Shown piece after piece: positions 1 through 7,971 of a stretch of 15,036 nt of DNA (the stretch's first letter is position 1; each line of letters begins with the position of its first letter). The DNA comes from an uncultured Lachnospiraceae bacterium. Lineage in GTDB: Bacteria; Bacillota; Clostridia; Lachnospirales; Lachnospiraceae. The position numbers and the translations under genes are program-made. Below the pieces are notes generated by a model. That model did no database searches, was not told the origin of the DNA, and worked only from the letters and a program-made list of their open reading frames with translations. Location of the stretch: the NCBI GenBank assembly GCA_946633495.1, contig CAMPAX010000036.1:1-15036 (forward strand). Direction: 5' to 3'.

Positions 1-266
1 TTGGGCAACTGGTTGAACTCCTGGATGCACCTCATGTTCTCCACCCAGTTGACATCGCTCGTCTTGGGAATGGTGAGCTCGCAACGCCTCACCTGATAGG
101 TGGAGTCGTCTTTGATGTATATCTGTCCCCGGAAGCCAAAGTCCTGCTGGTTGTTGGGGGTGAAGTCGAGCATGATGCAACGGTCGTCGCCCAAATAGAG
201 CGTGTCGGTGATGTAGAAGCGATAGAACTGGATGGCATCCTTGTCCGTACGGTCAATGGTCCAGTA
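1..266 (-). pseudogene. Fragment of a DUF5686-family (Bacteroidetes) protein, cut by the IS and by the window edge
   Basis: Read from 266 down to 1, one frame is open throughout and gives about 88 residues beginning YWTIDRTDKDAIQFYRFY, then DTLYLGDDRCIMLDFTP, QDFGFRGQIYIKDDSTYQV and ending CIQEFNQLP. This is the pattern I know from DUF5686 proteins, large Bacteroidetes envelope-associated proteins that often carry a carboxypeptidase-regulatory-like domain; their function is unknown. The fragment has no start codon: the frame begins at the TA that borders the IS and runs off the window at base 1, so it is an internal piece. Joining it to the far flank of the IS at 1666 gives an in-frame TGA two codons upstream, so that flank is not the rest of this gene. 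Family assignment is from memory of conserved motifs. Confidence 0.7.
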
Positions 267-1663
267 GTGTGTTGTTTTTTAATCATCTATACATTCAGGT
301 ATTAAAGTTTGAATTGTTACCTCCTCTTTGGGATTCACGTCCTCCAAATGCCAGCCCCAATGATACACGAGGGGATCTGCATTGATTTCATCAAAATATT
401 TATATATCCGTTGCTTAAGTTCATCCTTGGAAGCAACTCGGATCCCATGAAGGAGTTGTTTTGTCATTTTACTGAAAAAACCCTCGATAAGATTTAACCA
501 AGATCCATGCTTCGGCGTAAAGACAAATTCAAAACGTCCAGGAATTGTATGTAAATATTTTATAACTTTTTGGGAAGTATGCACTTTTAAATTATCAAGA
601 ATGAGGCGTATCTTATCTTCATCAGGATATCTCTTATCAAGTTTAGTTAAAAACTGTATATAATCATCACTATTATGCGTGTCGCTTATCAAAGGAACAG
701 CATCACCGGTCTGCAAGTCAATTCCTGCAAGAAGCGACAACGTACCAAGGCGATGGTATTCGTAATCTCGCTTAATCACACCGTTACTTTCATTCGGCAT
801 CTTATCATCTGAAGTATTGGAGATCGCCTGAATGCCAGGCTTTTCATCATAGGATAATATATGCGTGATTTTATCATCTTTGAAAGGCAATAACCTGCCC
901 TCTTCGTCAAACTGCAACGATAACTGCTTATAAAGCAAAAGAATATTGTGCATCTTCTCATCAAAATCCGGATCTCTACGCTCACAATAATATTGTATAC
1001 GAAACGGTTTAATGTTCGCTTTGTCAAGAATCCTGTGTACGCTGGATGCCGTTATCGTGGACAGCCTCGCATATCCCGCATCTGCTGCAACAAGATTAAT
1101 ATGTCTTGTCAGAGAACGTGTCGTCCATGTCTCGGCGGAATATCCAAGATCTTTTGGTTTCATGCAGGCGATACTGATCAACCAGGTCTTCGCTTCGCCA
1201 GATATTTCCTCTTTTCTCCCGCGTCCTTCCGCTGTACTCAGAATATCATCAATGGTTTGTTCGGATGTACGATTGCGATACTTGTTGCACCACAACTCGA
1301 CAGTGTGACGGTTCACGCCCATCTCCTGTGCAACCACTTTACTCGATTTGTTTTCTGCTTTTTTCAATAGAATCATTGCCCGACGATTAACCATAACAGG
1401 AGTCCTTCCTGATTTGACAATCTTTTCAAGTGCAGCTTTATCATCTGGTTGTAATGTGAATTTCATCTCTGCTGCCTCCTTTTGTCAGATGATCTTGAAA
1501 AATTCCAAGTTCGCGTTGCCGACCGTACTGGTCAGTTATGTAAAATCGACACATTACAGAAAGAGTCACTCTGTCTGTCGGCTCATTTGCAAGGTTTTCG
1601 CGAGTATGCTGACATGATATCATAAAAACGATTAAATGTATAGTCAATTGGCGAACGATACAC
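267..1663 (-). mobile_element. IS630-family insertion sequence, 1397 bp, flanked by TA
   Basis: The ends are GTGTGTTGTTTTTTAAT (267-283) and, on the other strand, GTGTATCGTTCGCCAAT (1663-1647), an imperfect terminal inverted repeat matching at 11 of 17 positions. A TA dinucleotide lies immediately outside each end (265-266 and 1664-1665), as expected for IS630/Tc1-type elements, which insert into and duplicate TA. The single transposase gene runs from near the right end to the left end; its TAA stop lies inside the left inverted repeat. The element looks more AT-rich than the recN-side genome. Because TA flanks are always present in this family, they do not prove that both flanks once belonged to one uninterrupted target site. 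Confidence 0.82.
279..1466 (-). CDS. IS630-family DDE transposase
   Basis: This 395-residue protein would catalyse cut-and-paste transposition of the surrounding element. An N-terminal helix-turn-helix region (about residues 28-62, with VVAQEMGVNRHTVELWCNKY) is followed by a second HTH-like segment (about 112-155, with TRSLTRHINLVAADAG and SSVHRILDKA). The catalytic triad is visible: D207 in SYDEKPGIQ, D291 in LILDNLKVH and E328 in HGSWLNLIEGFFSKM, giving 36 residues between the last two. The ATG is well supported by AGGAGG about 8 bases upstream. The frame is intact and the length is normal for the longer IS630 transposases, so the gene is probably active or recently active. It is the only gene in the element. 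Confidence 0.93.
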   Translation of the reverse strand: MKFTLQPDDKAALEKIVKSGRTPVMVNRRAMILLKKAENKSSKVVAQEMGVNRHTVELWCNKYRNRTSEQTIDDILSTAEGRGRKEEISGEAKTWLISIACMKPKDLGYSAETWTTRSLTRHINLVAADAGYARLSTITASSVHRILDKANIKPFRIQYYCERRDPDFDEKMHNILLLYKQLSLQFDEEGRLLPFKDDKITHILSYDEKPGIQAISNTSDDKMPNESNGVIKRDYEYHRLGTLSLLAGIDLQTGDAVPLISDTHNSDDYIQFLTKLDKRYPDEDKIRLILDNLKVHTSQKVIKYLHTIPGRFEFVFTPKHGSWLNLIEGFFSKMTKQLLHGIRVASKDELKQRIYKYFDEINADPLVYHWGWHLEDVNPKEEVTIQTLIPECIDD

Positions 1664-1794
1664 TAGCTGGGTCAAGCCAAGGCTTTCCGAAGTGGGTGTG
1701 TAAAAATCTTTCCGACGTTCACTATAAAAGCCCTGTGGGAAATTTTTGTTCAATTTGGTTTGGCGTATTGTTTTTCATTATCCATGCATTCGAC

Positions 1795-3462
1795 TTATGC
1801 GTTTATAAGCAGCTCCCGTGCGCTTTGGAGAATGGCATCCGTGATCCGGTCTCCTCCCAAAAGTCGGGCAAGTTCCTGCACTCTTCCTTCCTCATCCAGT
1901 TCCGTCAGGGAAGTGATGGTCTTCTCTCCCACCACCTGCTTATCGATCCTGTATGCAGCATCTCCCACTGCTGCGATCTGCGGCAGATGGGTGATCACCA
2001 GGATCTGTCTCGTCCCGGCCAGGCGCTTTAACAGCTGACCGATCTTCTGTGCCGTGATCCCGCTGATTCCCACATCGATCTCATCGAAGACCAGTGTCGG
2101 GGTATCTGCAACATCCGACAGCGTAGCTTTCAGCGCAAGCATGACACGGGAAAGCTCACCGCCGGAAGCCACCTTATGCAGCGGCTTCGGTTCCTCTCCC
2201 TGATTCGTGGAAAGACAGAACACCACATTGTCCCTGCCCTCCGACGTAATTTCCTCATTCTCCGTAATATCCGCATAGAATACCACGTGCGAGAAATTCA
2301 TATCCAGCAGTGCATCCGTAACCTGCTTTGAAAGGGGCTCCGCCGCTTTTTTCCGGAGTGCCGAGAGTTTCTTCGCACTTTCCTCCAGCGATTTCATTTC
2401 CTGCTCCAAAGCCGTCCGAAGCCTGGCTGTCTCTTCGTCCGCTTTCGTAAGAGTCTCCAACTCCTTTTCCAGGGTGTCTGCCGCTGCAAGAACCTCTTCC
2501 AGCGTTCTCCCGTATTTTGCCTTCAGGCTGTTCAGAAGATCCAGCCGGTCAGAGATCCTTCGGAGTTCTTCCGGATCATAAGATATTTCTTCCATGTAGG
2601 AGGTAAGGCTCTGATTGAAATCAGAAAGCAAAGCTTCCACTTCTGACAGCTGCTCCGGCAGAGGAGAATCGGGTTCATACCGGCTCATATCCCGGATCCT
2701 TTTTGCTGCCCTGGAGATCTGGCTTCCACATCCGGAGGCTGTGTCTTCCCCTGTAAGCAAAGCTACCTCCTGACAGATGGCTGTCAGTTCCTCTGCATGG
2801 GACATCCGCCGAAAAGCCTCCTCCAGATCCTCATCTTCTCCCGGATGCAGGGAAGCATCGCGTATCTCCCGGATCTGGAAATTCAGAAAATCCATGCGTT
2901 TTGCGCGTTCTCCCGGATCCACATCCAAACGTTCAAGATCTCTTCGGAGCTCCTGCACCTTTTGGAATCCGGAACGTACTTCTGCCTTCTGTTCACTTAC
3001 GGCAGGATCACTGGCATCCAGGATCTCCATATGCCGGGCCGGTTTCAGGAGCGTTGTCTGCTCATGCTGTGCATGCAGATTGATCAGGATTTCAGCTGTG
3101 TCTTTCAGCTGGGACAAGGGAACCGTTTCCCCGTTGATCCGGTTCATCACACGATTTTTGGAAAGCTTTCGTGTGATCAGGACCTCATCCTCCTGAATGA
3201 TGTCCTCGGGTACGATATCTGCTTCGATCAGACGTCGGCGTGTTTCAGGGTTCAGGGTGAACAGAACCTCAACAAGGCCATCCTTTGTTTCGTCACGCAG
3301 CAATGTCCGGTCAAACCGTCCTCCCAGGGCGATTCCGATGGCTCCGATCACCACGGATTTCCCTGCACCGGTTTCACCGGTAAGAACGTTCAGACCGTCT
3401 GCAAAAGAAACCTCCAGATGGTCGATCAATGCGATATTTTCAATTCTTAAACTGACTAACAT
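1795..3462 (-). CDS. recN: DNA repair ATPase RecN
   Basis: RecN is an SMC-like ATPase that acts at double-strand breaks during recombinational repair. The 555-residue length is normal for the family. Walker A is GETGAGKS at residues 29-36. The ABC signature is KVASGGELSRVMLALK from residue 430, and Walker B is TLVFDEID at about 456-463, followed by VITHLPQIAAVGD. The central residues, about 150-400, are rich in charged heptad-like sequence typical of the coiled-coil arm. The ATG is preceded by GAGGAGG, 5 bases away. It is the last gene of the minus-strand block, behind argR, as in many Clostridia. I saw no GAAC-N4-GTTC LexA-type box in the 178-base gap upstream, so SOS control is not visible here. 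In related genomes spoIVB and spo0A often follow, but the sequence here breaks off at the IS. Confidence 0.97.
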   Translation of the reverse strand: MLVSLRIENIALIDHLEVSFADGLNVLTGETGAGKSVVIGAIGIALGGRFDRTLLRDETKDGLVEVLFTLNPETRRRLIEADIVPEDIIQEDEVLITRKLSKNRVMNRINGETVPLSQLKDTAEILINLHAQHEQTTLLKPARHMEILDASDPAVSEQKAEVRSGFQKVQELRRDLERLDVDPGERAKRMDFLNFQIREIRDASLHPGEDEDLEEAFRRMSHAEELTAICQEVALLTGEDTASGCGSQISRAAKRIRDMSRYEPDSPLPEQLSEVEALLSDFNQSLTSYMEEISYDPEELRRISDRLDLLNSLKAKYGRTLEEVLAAADTLEKELETLTKADEETARLRTALEQEMKSLEESAKKLSALRKKAAEPLSKQVTDALLDMNFSHVVFYADITENEEITSEGRDNVVFCLSTNQGEEPKPLHKVASGGELSRVMLALKATLSDVADTPTLVFDEIDVGISGITAQKIGQLLKRLAGTRQILVITHLPQIAAVGDAAYRIDKQVVGEKTITSLTELDEEGRVQELARLLGGDRITDAILQSARELLINA

Positions 3463-3581
3463 ATTTCCTCCTCAAAAATCCAGATGAGCGAGGGGCGAAT
3501 GGACCAAAAACACATCGGACAGGATTCCTTACATTCCTTTGGACCGTTATCACCTCTCATTTACTCCCTGTGAGGATTCTC

Positions 3582-3598
3582 TGCATTTATATTAAATG
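3582..3598. promoter_or_regulatory. Candidate ARG box / AT-rich palindrome between argR and recN
   Basis: TGCATTTATATTAA at 3582-3595 matches 13 of 14 positions of the half-site-pair pattern I remember for ArgR/AhrC operators (TGMATWWWWATKCA). The overlapping CATTTATATTAAATG (3584-3598) is a perfect 6-3-6 inverted repeat. It lies just past the hairpin after argR and about 120 bases ahead of recN. ArgR control of recN is not known to me, so this may be chance in an AT-rich patch. Confidence 0.3.
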
Positions 3599-3600
3599 AT

Positions 3601-3630
3601 GCTGGGGTCAAAAGGTATTTTGCCCCCAGC
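3601..3630 (-). terminator. Hairpin after argR, probable transcription terminator
   Basis: A long stem-loop begins 10 bases after the argR stop. The outer stem is GCTGGGG with CCCCAGC; after one mismatch, CAAAA pairs with TTTTG around a 4-base GGTA loop. On the minus strand the stem is followed by ATCATTTAATATAAA, which is AT-rich but not a clean T run, so termination may be partial. If it works, recN needs its own promoter or depends on read-through. Confidence 0.55.
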
Positions 3631-3640
3631 TGACCGTAGA

Positions 3641-4084
3641 TCATGGCTGAAAGGTCTTTAACTCACGGATCAATGGCTCCACCTCCGGGATGGAACGCAC
3701 AGCCAGAAACAGCGTATCATCTCCGGCGATACAGCCAACAAGCCCCGGGAGTGCCATATTATCCAGGGCGGCGCCCACAGCCATCGCCGTACCGGATACC
3801 GTCCGGATCACCACCAGATTCCCCGCCGGCTCGATGGAAAGAATGCCTCCGGACAGGATCTGACGATACGCCGTATTCTTTCCTGTGGCACCGGCAACAT
3901 AACGACTCCCTTTTCCGTCTCCGGACACTTTTCGAAGACCAAGCTCGCGGATATCCCTGGATACCGTAGCCTGGGTGGCAGGATACCCCGCTTCGTTCAG
4001 TGCCAGGGTCAGAGATTCCTGTGTGCCGATGGGGCGTTCGGTGATCAGTTCCAATATTTTCTTCTGTCTTTTTTCTTTTTTCAT
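3641..4084 (-). CDS. argR: Arginine repressor ArgR/AhrC
   Basis: ArgR is a hexameric, arginine-responsive DNA-binding regulator of arginine biosynthesis and catabolism. From the ATG at 4084 the protein has 147 residues, close to the family's 149-156. The N-terminal winged helix contains KRQKKILELI, then TQATVSRDIRELGL, the recognition-helix motif. The C-terminal arginine-binding/oligomerisation domain contains GTAMAVGAALDN and CIAGDDTLFLAVRS, matching the usual GNAQAIGALID and CGDDTILI patterns. I chose the ATG because its N-terminus aligns with known ArgR proteins. An in-frame GTG at 4106-4108, with AGGA about 7 bases upstream, would add eight residues and is a real alternative. The gene sits between nadK and recN, the usual clostridial order, and a hairpin follows it. 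Confidence 0.95.
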   Translation of the reverse strand: MKKEKRQKKILELITERPIGTQESLTLALNEAGYPATQATVSRDIRELGLRKVSGDGKGSRYVAGATGKNTAYRQILSGGILSIEPAGNLVVIRTVSGTAMAVGAALDNMALPGLVGCIAGDDTLFLAVRSIPEVEPLIRELKTFQP

Positions 4085-4086
4085 AT

Positions 4087-4099
4087 TCGACACTCGAAA
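4087..4099. promoter_or_regulatory. Perfect short inverted repeat just upstream of argR
   Basis: TTCGACACTCGAA is a 5-3-5 inverted repeat ending two bases before the argR ATG at 4084. It could be an operator or a small mRNA stem over the initiation region. If translation starts at the GTG at 4108 it is coding sequence. No known binding-site family is recognised. Confidence 0.25.
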
Positions 4100-4130
4100 T
4101 TGAAGCACTTGTTATCCTGTGCAGACCGCC

Positions 4131-4157
4131 TGTCATCCTGAGCGAAGCGAAGGATCT
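4131..4157. repeat. Dispersed palindromic repeat of the CTGAGCGAAGCGAAG type
   Basis: The spacer between nadK and argR holds CTGAGCGAAGCGAAGGATCT preceded by TGTCATC. The ends, ATCCT and AGGAT, form an inverted repeat around a GAGCGAAGCGA core. I recognise this as a motif found many times in intergenic regions of Clostridia and other phyla, probably a mobile or REP-like element. Only one copy is in this window, so its repeat nature here rests on that recollection. Confidence 0.5.
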
Positions 4158-4170
4158 TATGATGCTGGTG

Positions 4171-5034
4171 TCATGCTTCCGGCGGATGGATCGGACGGTC
4201 CAGTTTTTTTGAGATCACTTCGTAGAAACTTCGCTGCTCCAGTCGGATCAGGTGAAGAGGGATATCCGAGGCCATAACTTCGACTTCGTCATCCACTGAG
4301 ATCTCGTAATTTTTATATCCGTCAAAGGATACAATCCCTTCGTTGATCTGGGTTTTCCGCTTCTCCACCAGCGATATCCGTATTCTGTCCCCTGCATCAA
4401 AAACGATGCTCTTCTTTGACAGGGAGTGCGGAGAGATGGGCGTCAGCACGATGGTCCTTGTCCCAGGAGCCACGATGGGACCTCCTGCGGACAGATTGTA
4501 TCCGGTAGAACCGGTGGGAGTGGAAATGATCACCCCATCCGCTTCATATGTATCAAAAAACACATCATTTACATAGATCCGAAGCGCGATCAGCCGAAGA
4601 ACGCCTTCACGGATGATCACTACATCATTCAGCGCGGAGTACTCCAGCTTCTCTCCCGCTTTGCTGATCACGCCCGTAAGCCGCATCCTTTTCTCTACCA
4701 CATAATCTCCCCGGATCAGGCGATCCACCATGTCCTCCATGGCTGAGCATTCCACTTCCGTAAGAAAACCGGTGGTTCCAAGATTCAGTCCGATCATGGG
4801 TACGGTGCAGTTCCCTATGGCATGGCTTGCGCGCAGCATGGTTCCGTCGCCCCCGAGAACGATCACCACATCGACTGACTTCATGGTCTCGTCCGGAATC
4901 ACGTCCTCCGGCGACTCATCCCCCTCCAAAAGAAGGGTCACACCATGCCCCCTCGAACGGATCAGCCGCTCCAGCCGGTCAGTAACTTTCTGACCGGGAT
5001 CCTTATTCACATTTGAAAATAAGAGAAAATGCAC
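4171..5034 (-). CDS. nadK: NAD kinase (ATP/polyphosphate-NAD kinase)
   Basis: NadK phosphorylates NAD to NADP in the cytosol and sets the NADPH pool. The 287-residue length is typical. The signature GGDGT lies at residues 61-65, with D63 the expected catalytic Asp, followed by GLNLGTTGFLTE (82-93), the ALNDVVI stretch at 134-140, and TPTGSTGYNLSAGGPI at 172-187, the NAD-binding hallmark. The start codon is GTG (5032-5034), with GGAG about 10 bases upstream and an AAAGG closer in; no ATG lies near it. A 134-base spacer with a tandem array separates it from tlyA. NADPH supply suits the neighbouring isoprenoid genes, but the linkage is a conserved clostridial order and need not be functional. 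Confidence 0.97.
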   Translation of the reverse strand: MHFLLFSNVNKDPGQKVTDRLERLIRSRGHGVTLLLEGDESPEDVIPDETMKSVDVVIVLGGDGTMLRASHAIGNCTVPMIGLNLGTTGFLTEVECSAMEDMVDRLIRGDYVVEKRMRLTGVISKAGEKLEYSALNDVVIIREGVLRLIALRIYVNDVFFDTYEADGVIISTPTGSTGYNLSAGGPIVAPGTRTIVLTPISPHSLSKKSIVFDAGDRIRISLVEKRKTQINEGIVSFDGYKNYEISVDDEVEVMASDIPLHLIRLEQRSFYEVISKKLDRPIHPPEA

Positions 5035-5095
5035 CTTTTATTCTCCGTTCTTTTTTGACTGTATTTCCGGTCCGGCTTTTCTGAAATTCTCTGCC

Positions 5096-5173
5096 AATCG
5101 AACTTACTGATCGAACTTATCGTTCCATCTTACCGATTGAACCAATCGATCCAACTCACAGATCGAACCTACT
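5096..5173. repeat. Six degenerate 13-bp tandem repeats between nadK and tlyA
   Basis: The sequence divides without remainder into six 13-mers: AATCGAACTTACT, GATCGAACTTATC, GTTCCATCTTACC, GATTGAACCAATC, GATCCAACTCACA and GATCGAACCTACT. The consensus is close to GATCGAACTTACC. The sixth unit contains the tlyA stop codon (5169-5171), so the array reaches the end of that gene. No spacers separate the units, so it is not a CRISPR array. Confidence 0.75.
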
Positions 5174-5990
5174 TATCCAGGATCTCGTGGCTCTCATCCA
5201 CCACCGTTTTCGGCGAGATTTCCTCCGGCAATGCAGCGTCCGGATTTTCCTTTTTTTCTGTCTTTTTCAGCCACACCAGATATTCGATATTTCCTTCCGG
5301 TCCTTTTACCGGAGAAAAAGTAAGCCCCAATGGCAGATAACCTTCTGACGGTGCAAAGGAAAGGATCTTCTCGATCACCTCCAGATGCACGTTCCGGTCC
5401 CGGATCACGCCCTTCTTTCCGACCTTTTCACGTCCCGCTTCAAACTGGGGCTTGATCAGTGCCACCACGCCTGCACCATCTTTTAGCAGCTCATACAGCG
5501 GCGGAAGCACTTTTGTCAGTGAAATGAACGAGACATCGATGGACGCAAAATCCAGCACCGTACCTCCGATCTGCTCCGGCGTGACATAACGGATATTTGT
5601 TTTCTCCATGCAGACGACTCTGGGATCATTTCGAAGCTTCCAGTCCAACTGCCCGGTGCCCACATCCACTGCAAAAACCTTTGCTGCCCCATTCTGCAGC
5701 ATACAATCGGTAAAGCCGCCGGTGGAAGACCCCACATCCATACAGGTAAGGTCCGACAGCGTAATGGGAAAGCTCTGCATGGCCTTCTCCAGCTTCAGCC
5801 CGCCCCGGCTGACATACCGGAGTGTCTTTCCCCGGACCTCCACTGTACAGGTCTCCTCAAATACACTGCCGGCTTTATCTTCTTTCTGATTATTTACATA
5901 TACTATGCCGGAAAGGATCAGTGCTTTGGCCTTCTCCCGGGAAGGCGCCAGCCCCTGTTCCACCAGCAGAATATCCAGTCTTTTCTTCAA
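5169..5990 (-). CDS. tlyA: TlyA-family S4/FtsJ-domain rRNA methyltransferase (hemolysin A family)
   Basis: TlyA-family proteins are SAM-dependent 2'-O-methyltransferases of rRNA; in mycobacteria they confer capreomycin sensitivity. An S4 RNA-binding domain covers residues 1-60 (MKKRLDILLVEQGLAPSREK, then SGIVYVNN). The FtsJ-like domain follows, with the SAM motif DVGSSTGGFTDCML (85-98) and conserved SRGGLKLEKA (61-70), IDVSF (151-155), LIKPQFEAG (178-186) and KGPEGNIEYLVWL (229-241). The start is TTG (5988-5990); an in-frame TAG, the dxs stop, is six codons upstream, so no longer start exists. AGGAG overlaps that stop and GTAGGGA lies closer. Residues 243-273 form a charged tail beyond the usual end, and the stop lies in a 13-bp repeat array. 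Only 15 bases separate it from dxs, implying coupled expression. Confidence 0.94.
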   Translation of the reverse strand: MKKRLDILLVEQGLAPSREKAKALILSGIVYVNNQKEDKAGSVFEETCTVEVRGKTLRYVSRGGLKLEKAMQSFPITLSDLTCMDVGSSTGGFTDCMLQNGAAKVFAVDVGTGQLDWKLRNDPRVVCMEKTNIRYVTPEQIGGTVLDFASIDVSFISLTKVLPPLYELLKDGAGVVALIKPQFEAGREKVGKKGVIRDRNVHLEVIEKILSFAPSEGYLPLGLTFSPVKGPEGNIEYLVWLKKTEKKENPDAALPEEISPKTVVDESHEILDK

Positions 5991-6005
5991 AGTCCCTACG
6001 TTCTC

Positions 6006-7925
6006 CTATATTGATCCCCGGATCCGTTCCACGATGGAATCCACATCCAAACGAAGCCTCTTTCTGAGGGATGCCACGGTTCCATGTGCTACCGTCTCCT
6101 GATCGATGCAAAGATGCAGGTATGACGTTCCGCAGCCTCTCTTCTGCAGGAAATACGCCGCTGCCTCCCCATAGCTTCCATGCTGCACGGACTCCTCCAT
6201 CACCACCAGAAGATCACTCTCCGCAGCGGCCTTCTGCAGCATTTCCTCATCCAGCGGTTTAATAAATCGGGCATTTACAACGGTAACGTTCAGCCCGTCT
6301 TCTCTTTCCAGGATCCGACCGGCAGTTTCCGCCTGTGCGGTCATGGCTCCAACGGAAATGATGGTGACCCTTTTCCCTTGATCCTTTCCCTCCTCCAAAG
6401 GCTGATGCGTGAAGATCACTTCCGATCTGCCCAGGACTATGGGTTCCGTCTTCTGTCCGGGGACATCCAGTGCGGAGCCCTTCGGATATTTGATCGCCAC
6501 CGGTCCTTCCAGCGTTATGGCATACCGAAGCATCGCTGCCAGTTCCGCTCCGTTTCGCGGACTCATGACGGTAAGTCCCGGCATTTCGTCCAGATAAGCA
6601 GTATCATAGATCCCATGATGTGTCTCACCGTCTTCGCCTACCAGACCCGAACGGTCCAAAGCAAAGATCACATGCAGCTTCTGAAGGCACACATCATGAA
6701 GGATCTGGTCATAGGCACGCTGCAGGAACGAAGAATAGATTGCAACGACGGGGAGCATCCCCTCTTTTGCAAGTCCCGCCGCAAATGTCACCGCATGCGC
6801 CTCAGCGATCCCCACATCGAAGGTACGTTCCGGCCATTCCCTCTGAAATGCGCGAACGCCGGTTCCTCTTGCCATGGCAGCCGTGATAGCCACCAGCCTC
6901 GGATTCTCTTTTCCAAGCTCAAGTAGTGTTTTTGCAAAAACATCCGTAAATGTCTTATATCTGGCAGCTGTGGGTACTCCGGTCAGCCGGTCAAAAGGAC
7001 CGATCCCGTGGAACCGCTCCGGATGACGTTCTGCCGGGATATACCCCTTGCCTTTCTTCGTTTTAACATGAACAATGATGGGTTTCTTCAGACGGAATGC
7101 CCGTTCAAAGGTCTCCACCATTTCCTGAACATTATGACCATCCACCGGACCGATGTATGTAATGCCCATTTCCTCAAAAAACATGCCCTGAACCAGAAGA
7201 TTCTTTAAGGAATCCTTGGAACGCTTGATGCTCTTCGCCACCCTCGGACCCACACTGGGGATGGTCATCAGCGCATTCTCCACATCCGCCTTCAGCTCGT
7301 TATAGGAACGCCCTGCGCGGATCCGGTTCATGGCCTTGGATAATCCCCCCACATTCTTTCCGATGGACATTTCGTTATCATTTAAAATGATCACCATGGG
7401 TGCTTTCAGCTGCGACACATTGTCCAAAGCTTCATACGCCAGACCACCTGTCATGGAGCCGTCTCCGATCACCGCGGCCACCCGGGGAATGGTATACTCC
7501 GGATCCGCTGCCGCCTTCAGTCTGGCTGCCGTAACGATACCCAGGGCTGCGGAAATGGAAGTGGAGCTGTGTCCGGTATTGAATGCATCACATTCACTTT
7601 CGCAGCTTTTCGGAAATCCGCTCATTCCGTCCAACTGCCTGAGATTATCAAAGCCCTCTTTCCTTCCGGTAAGAAGCTTGTGGGTGTAGCTCTGATGTCC
7701 CACGTCAAAGATGATCTTATCTTCCGGCAGCTCCATACAGAGATGCAGCGCCATGGTAAGCTCCACTGCCCCCAGGTTGGAAGCCACATGTCCGCCGGTC
7801 AGGCAGACTTTATCCAACAGAAAATCACGGATCTCCGCAGCAAGCTGTGGGAAATCCGCGGGGCGGATGTTTTTAATATCATTTTCTTTTTTTATCTGAT
7901 CCAGCAGTTTCATGCTTTGTTCCAA
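6006..7925 (-). CDS. dxs: 1-deoxy-D-xylulose-5-phosphate synthase
   Basis: Dxs condenses pyruvate and glyceraldehyde 3-phosphate with thiamine diphosphate to give DXP, the first step of the MEP isoprenoid pathway and a precursor for thiamine and pyridoxal. The 639 residues are normal. Visible motifs are DVGHQSYTHK (74-83), FNTGHSSTSIS (115-125), the ThDP motif GDGSMTGGLAYEALDN (154-169) with LNDNEMSI (181-188), the Glu-containing VGIAEAHAVTFAAGLA (371-386, E375) and DRSGLVGEDGETHHG (424-438), then the C-terminal transketolase domain. The TTG start (7923-7925) has AAGGAA 8 bases upstream; the ATG at 7911-7913, four codons in, is an alternative. It stands directly after ispA, so supply of C5 units and prenyl-chain building are encoded together. 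It ends 15 bases before tlyA. Confidence 0.98.
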   Translation of the reverse strand: MEQSMKLLDQIKKENDIKNIRPADFPQLAAEIRDFLLDKVCLTGGHVASNLGAVELTMALHLCMELPEDKIIFDVGHQSYTHKLLTGRKEGFDNLRQLDGMSGFPKSCESECDAFNTGHSSTSISAALGIVTAARLKAAADPEYTIPRVAAVIGDGSMTGGLAYEALDNVSQLKAPMVIILNDNEMSIGKNVGGLSKAMNRIRAGRSYNELKADVENALMTIPSVGPRVAKSIKRSKDSLKNLLVQGMFFEEMGITYIGPVDGHNVQEMVETFERAFRLKKPIIVHVKTKKGKGYIPAERHPERFHGIGPFDRLTGVPTAARYKTFTDVFAKTLLELGKENPRLVAITAAMARGTGVRAFQREWPERTFDVGIAEAHAVTFAAGLAKEGMLPVVAIYSSFLQRAYDQILHDVCLQKLHVIFALDRSGLVGEDGETHHGIYDTAYLDEMPGLTVMSPRNGAELAAMLRYAITLEGPVAIKYPKGSALDVPGQKTEPIVLGRSEVIFTHQPLEEGKDQGKRVTIISVGAMTAQAETAGRILEREDGLNVTVVNARFIKPLDEEMLQKAAAESDLLVVMEESVQHGSYGEAAAYFLQKRGCGTSYLHLCIDQETVAHGTVASLRKRLRLDVDSIVERIRGSI

Positions 7926-7971
7926 CCTGTTGATTCCTTCACAACGTGCCCCTGCCTTGCCCGTTCCGCAG

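Noticed and set aside
89..286. 65-codon minus-strand frame starting inside the IS end
   Set aside because: It is Ser/Thr/Arg-rich with no family features; the frame beside it matches DUF5686 motifs and is the real one.
1674..1685. Palindrome AAGCCAAGGCTT and nearby short stems downstream of recN as a terminator
   Set aside because: No hairpin loop of useful size and no T tract directly after it; chance is likely.
5112..5126. LexA-like box CGAACTTATCGTTCC
   Set aside because: The half-sites are 5 bases apart, not the 4 of the Gram-positive SOS box, and it falls out of the 13-bp repeat units rather than lying at a promoter.
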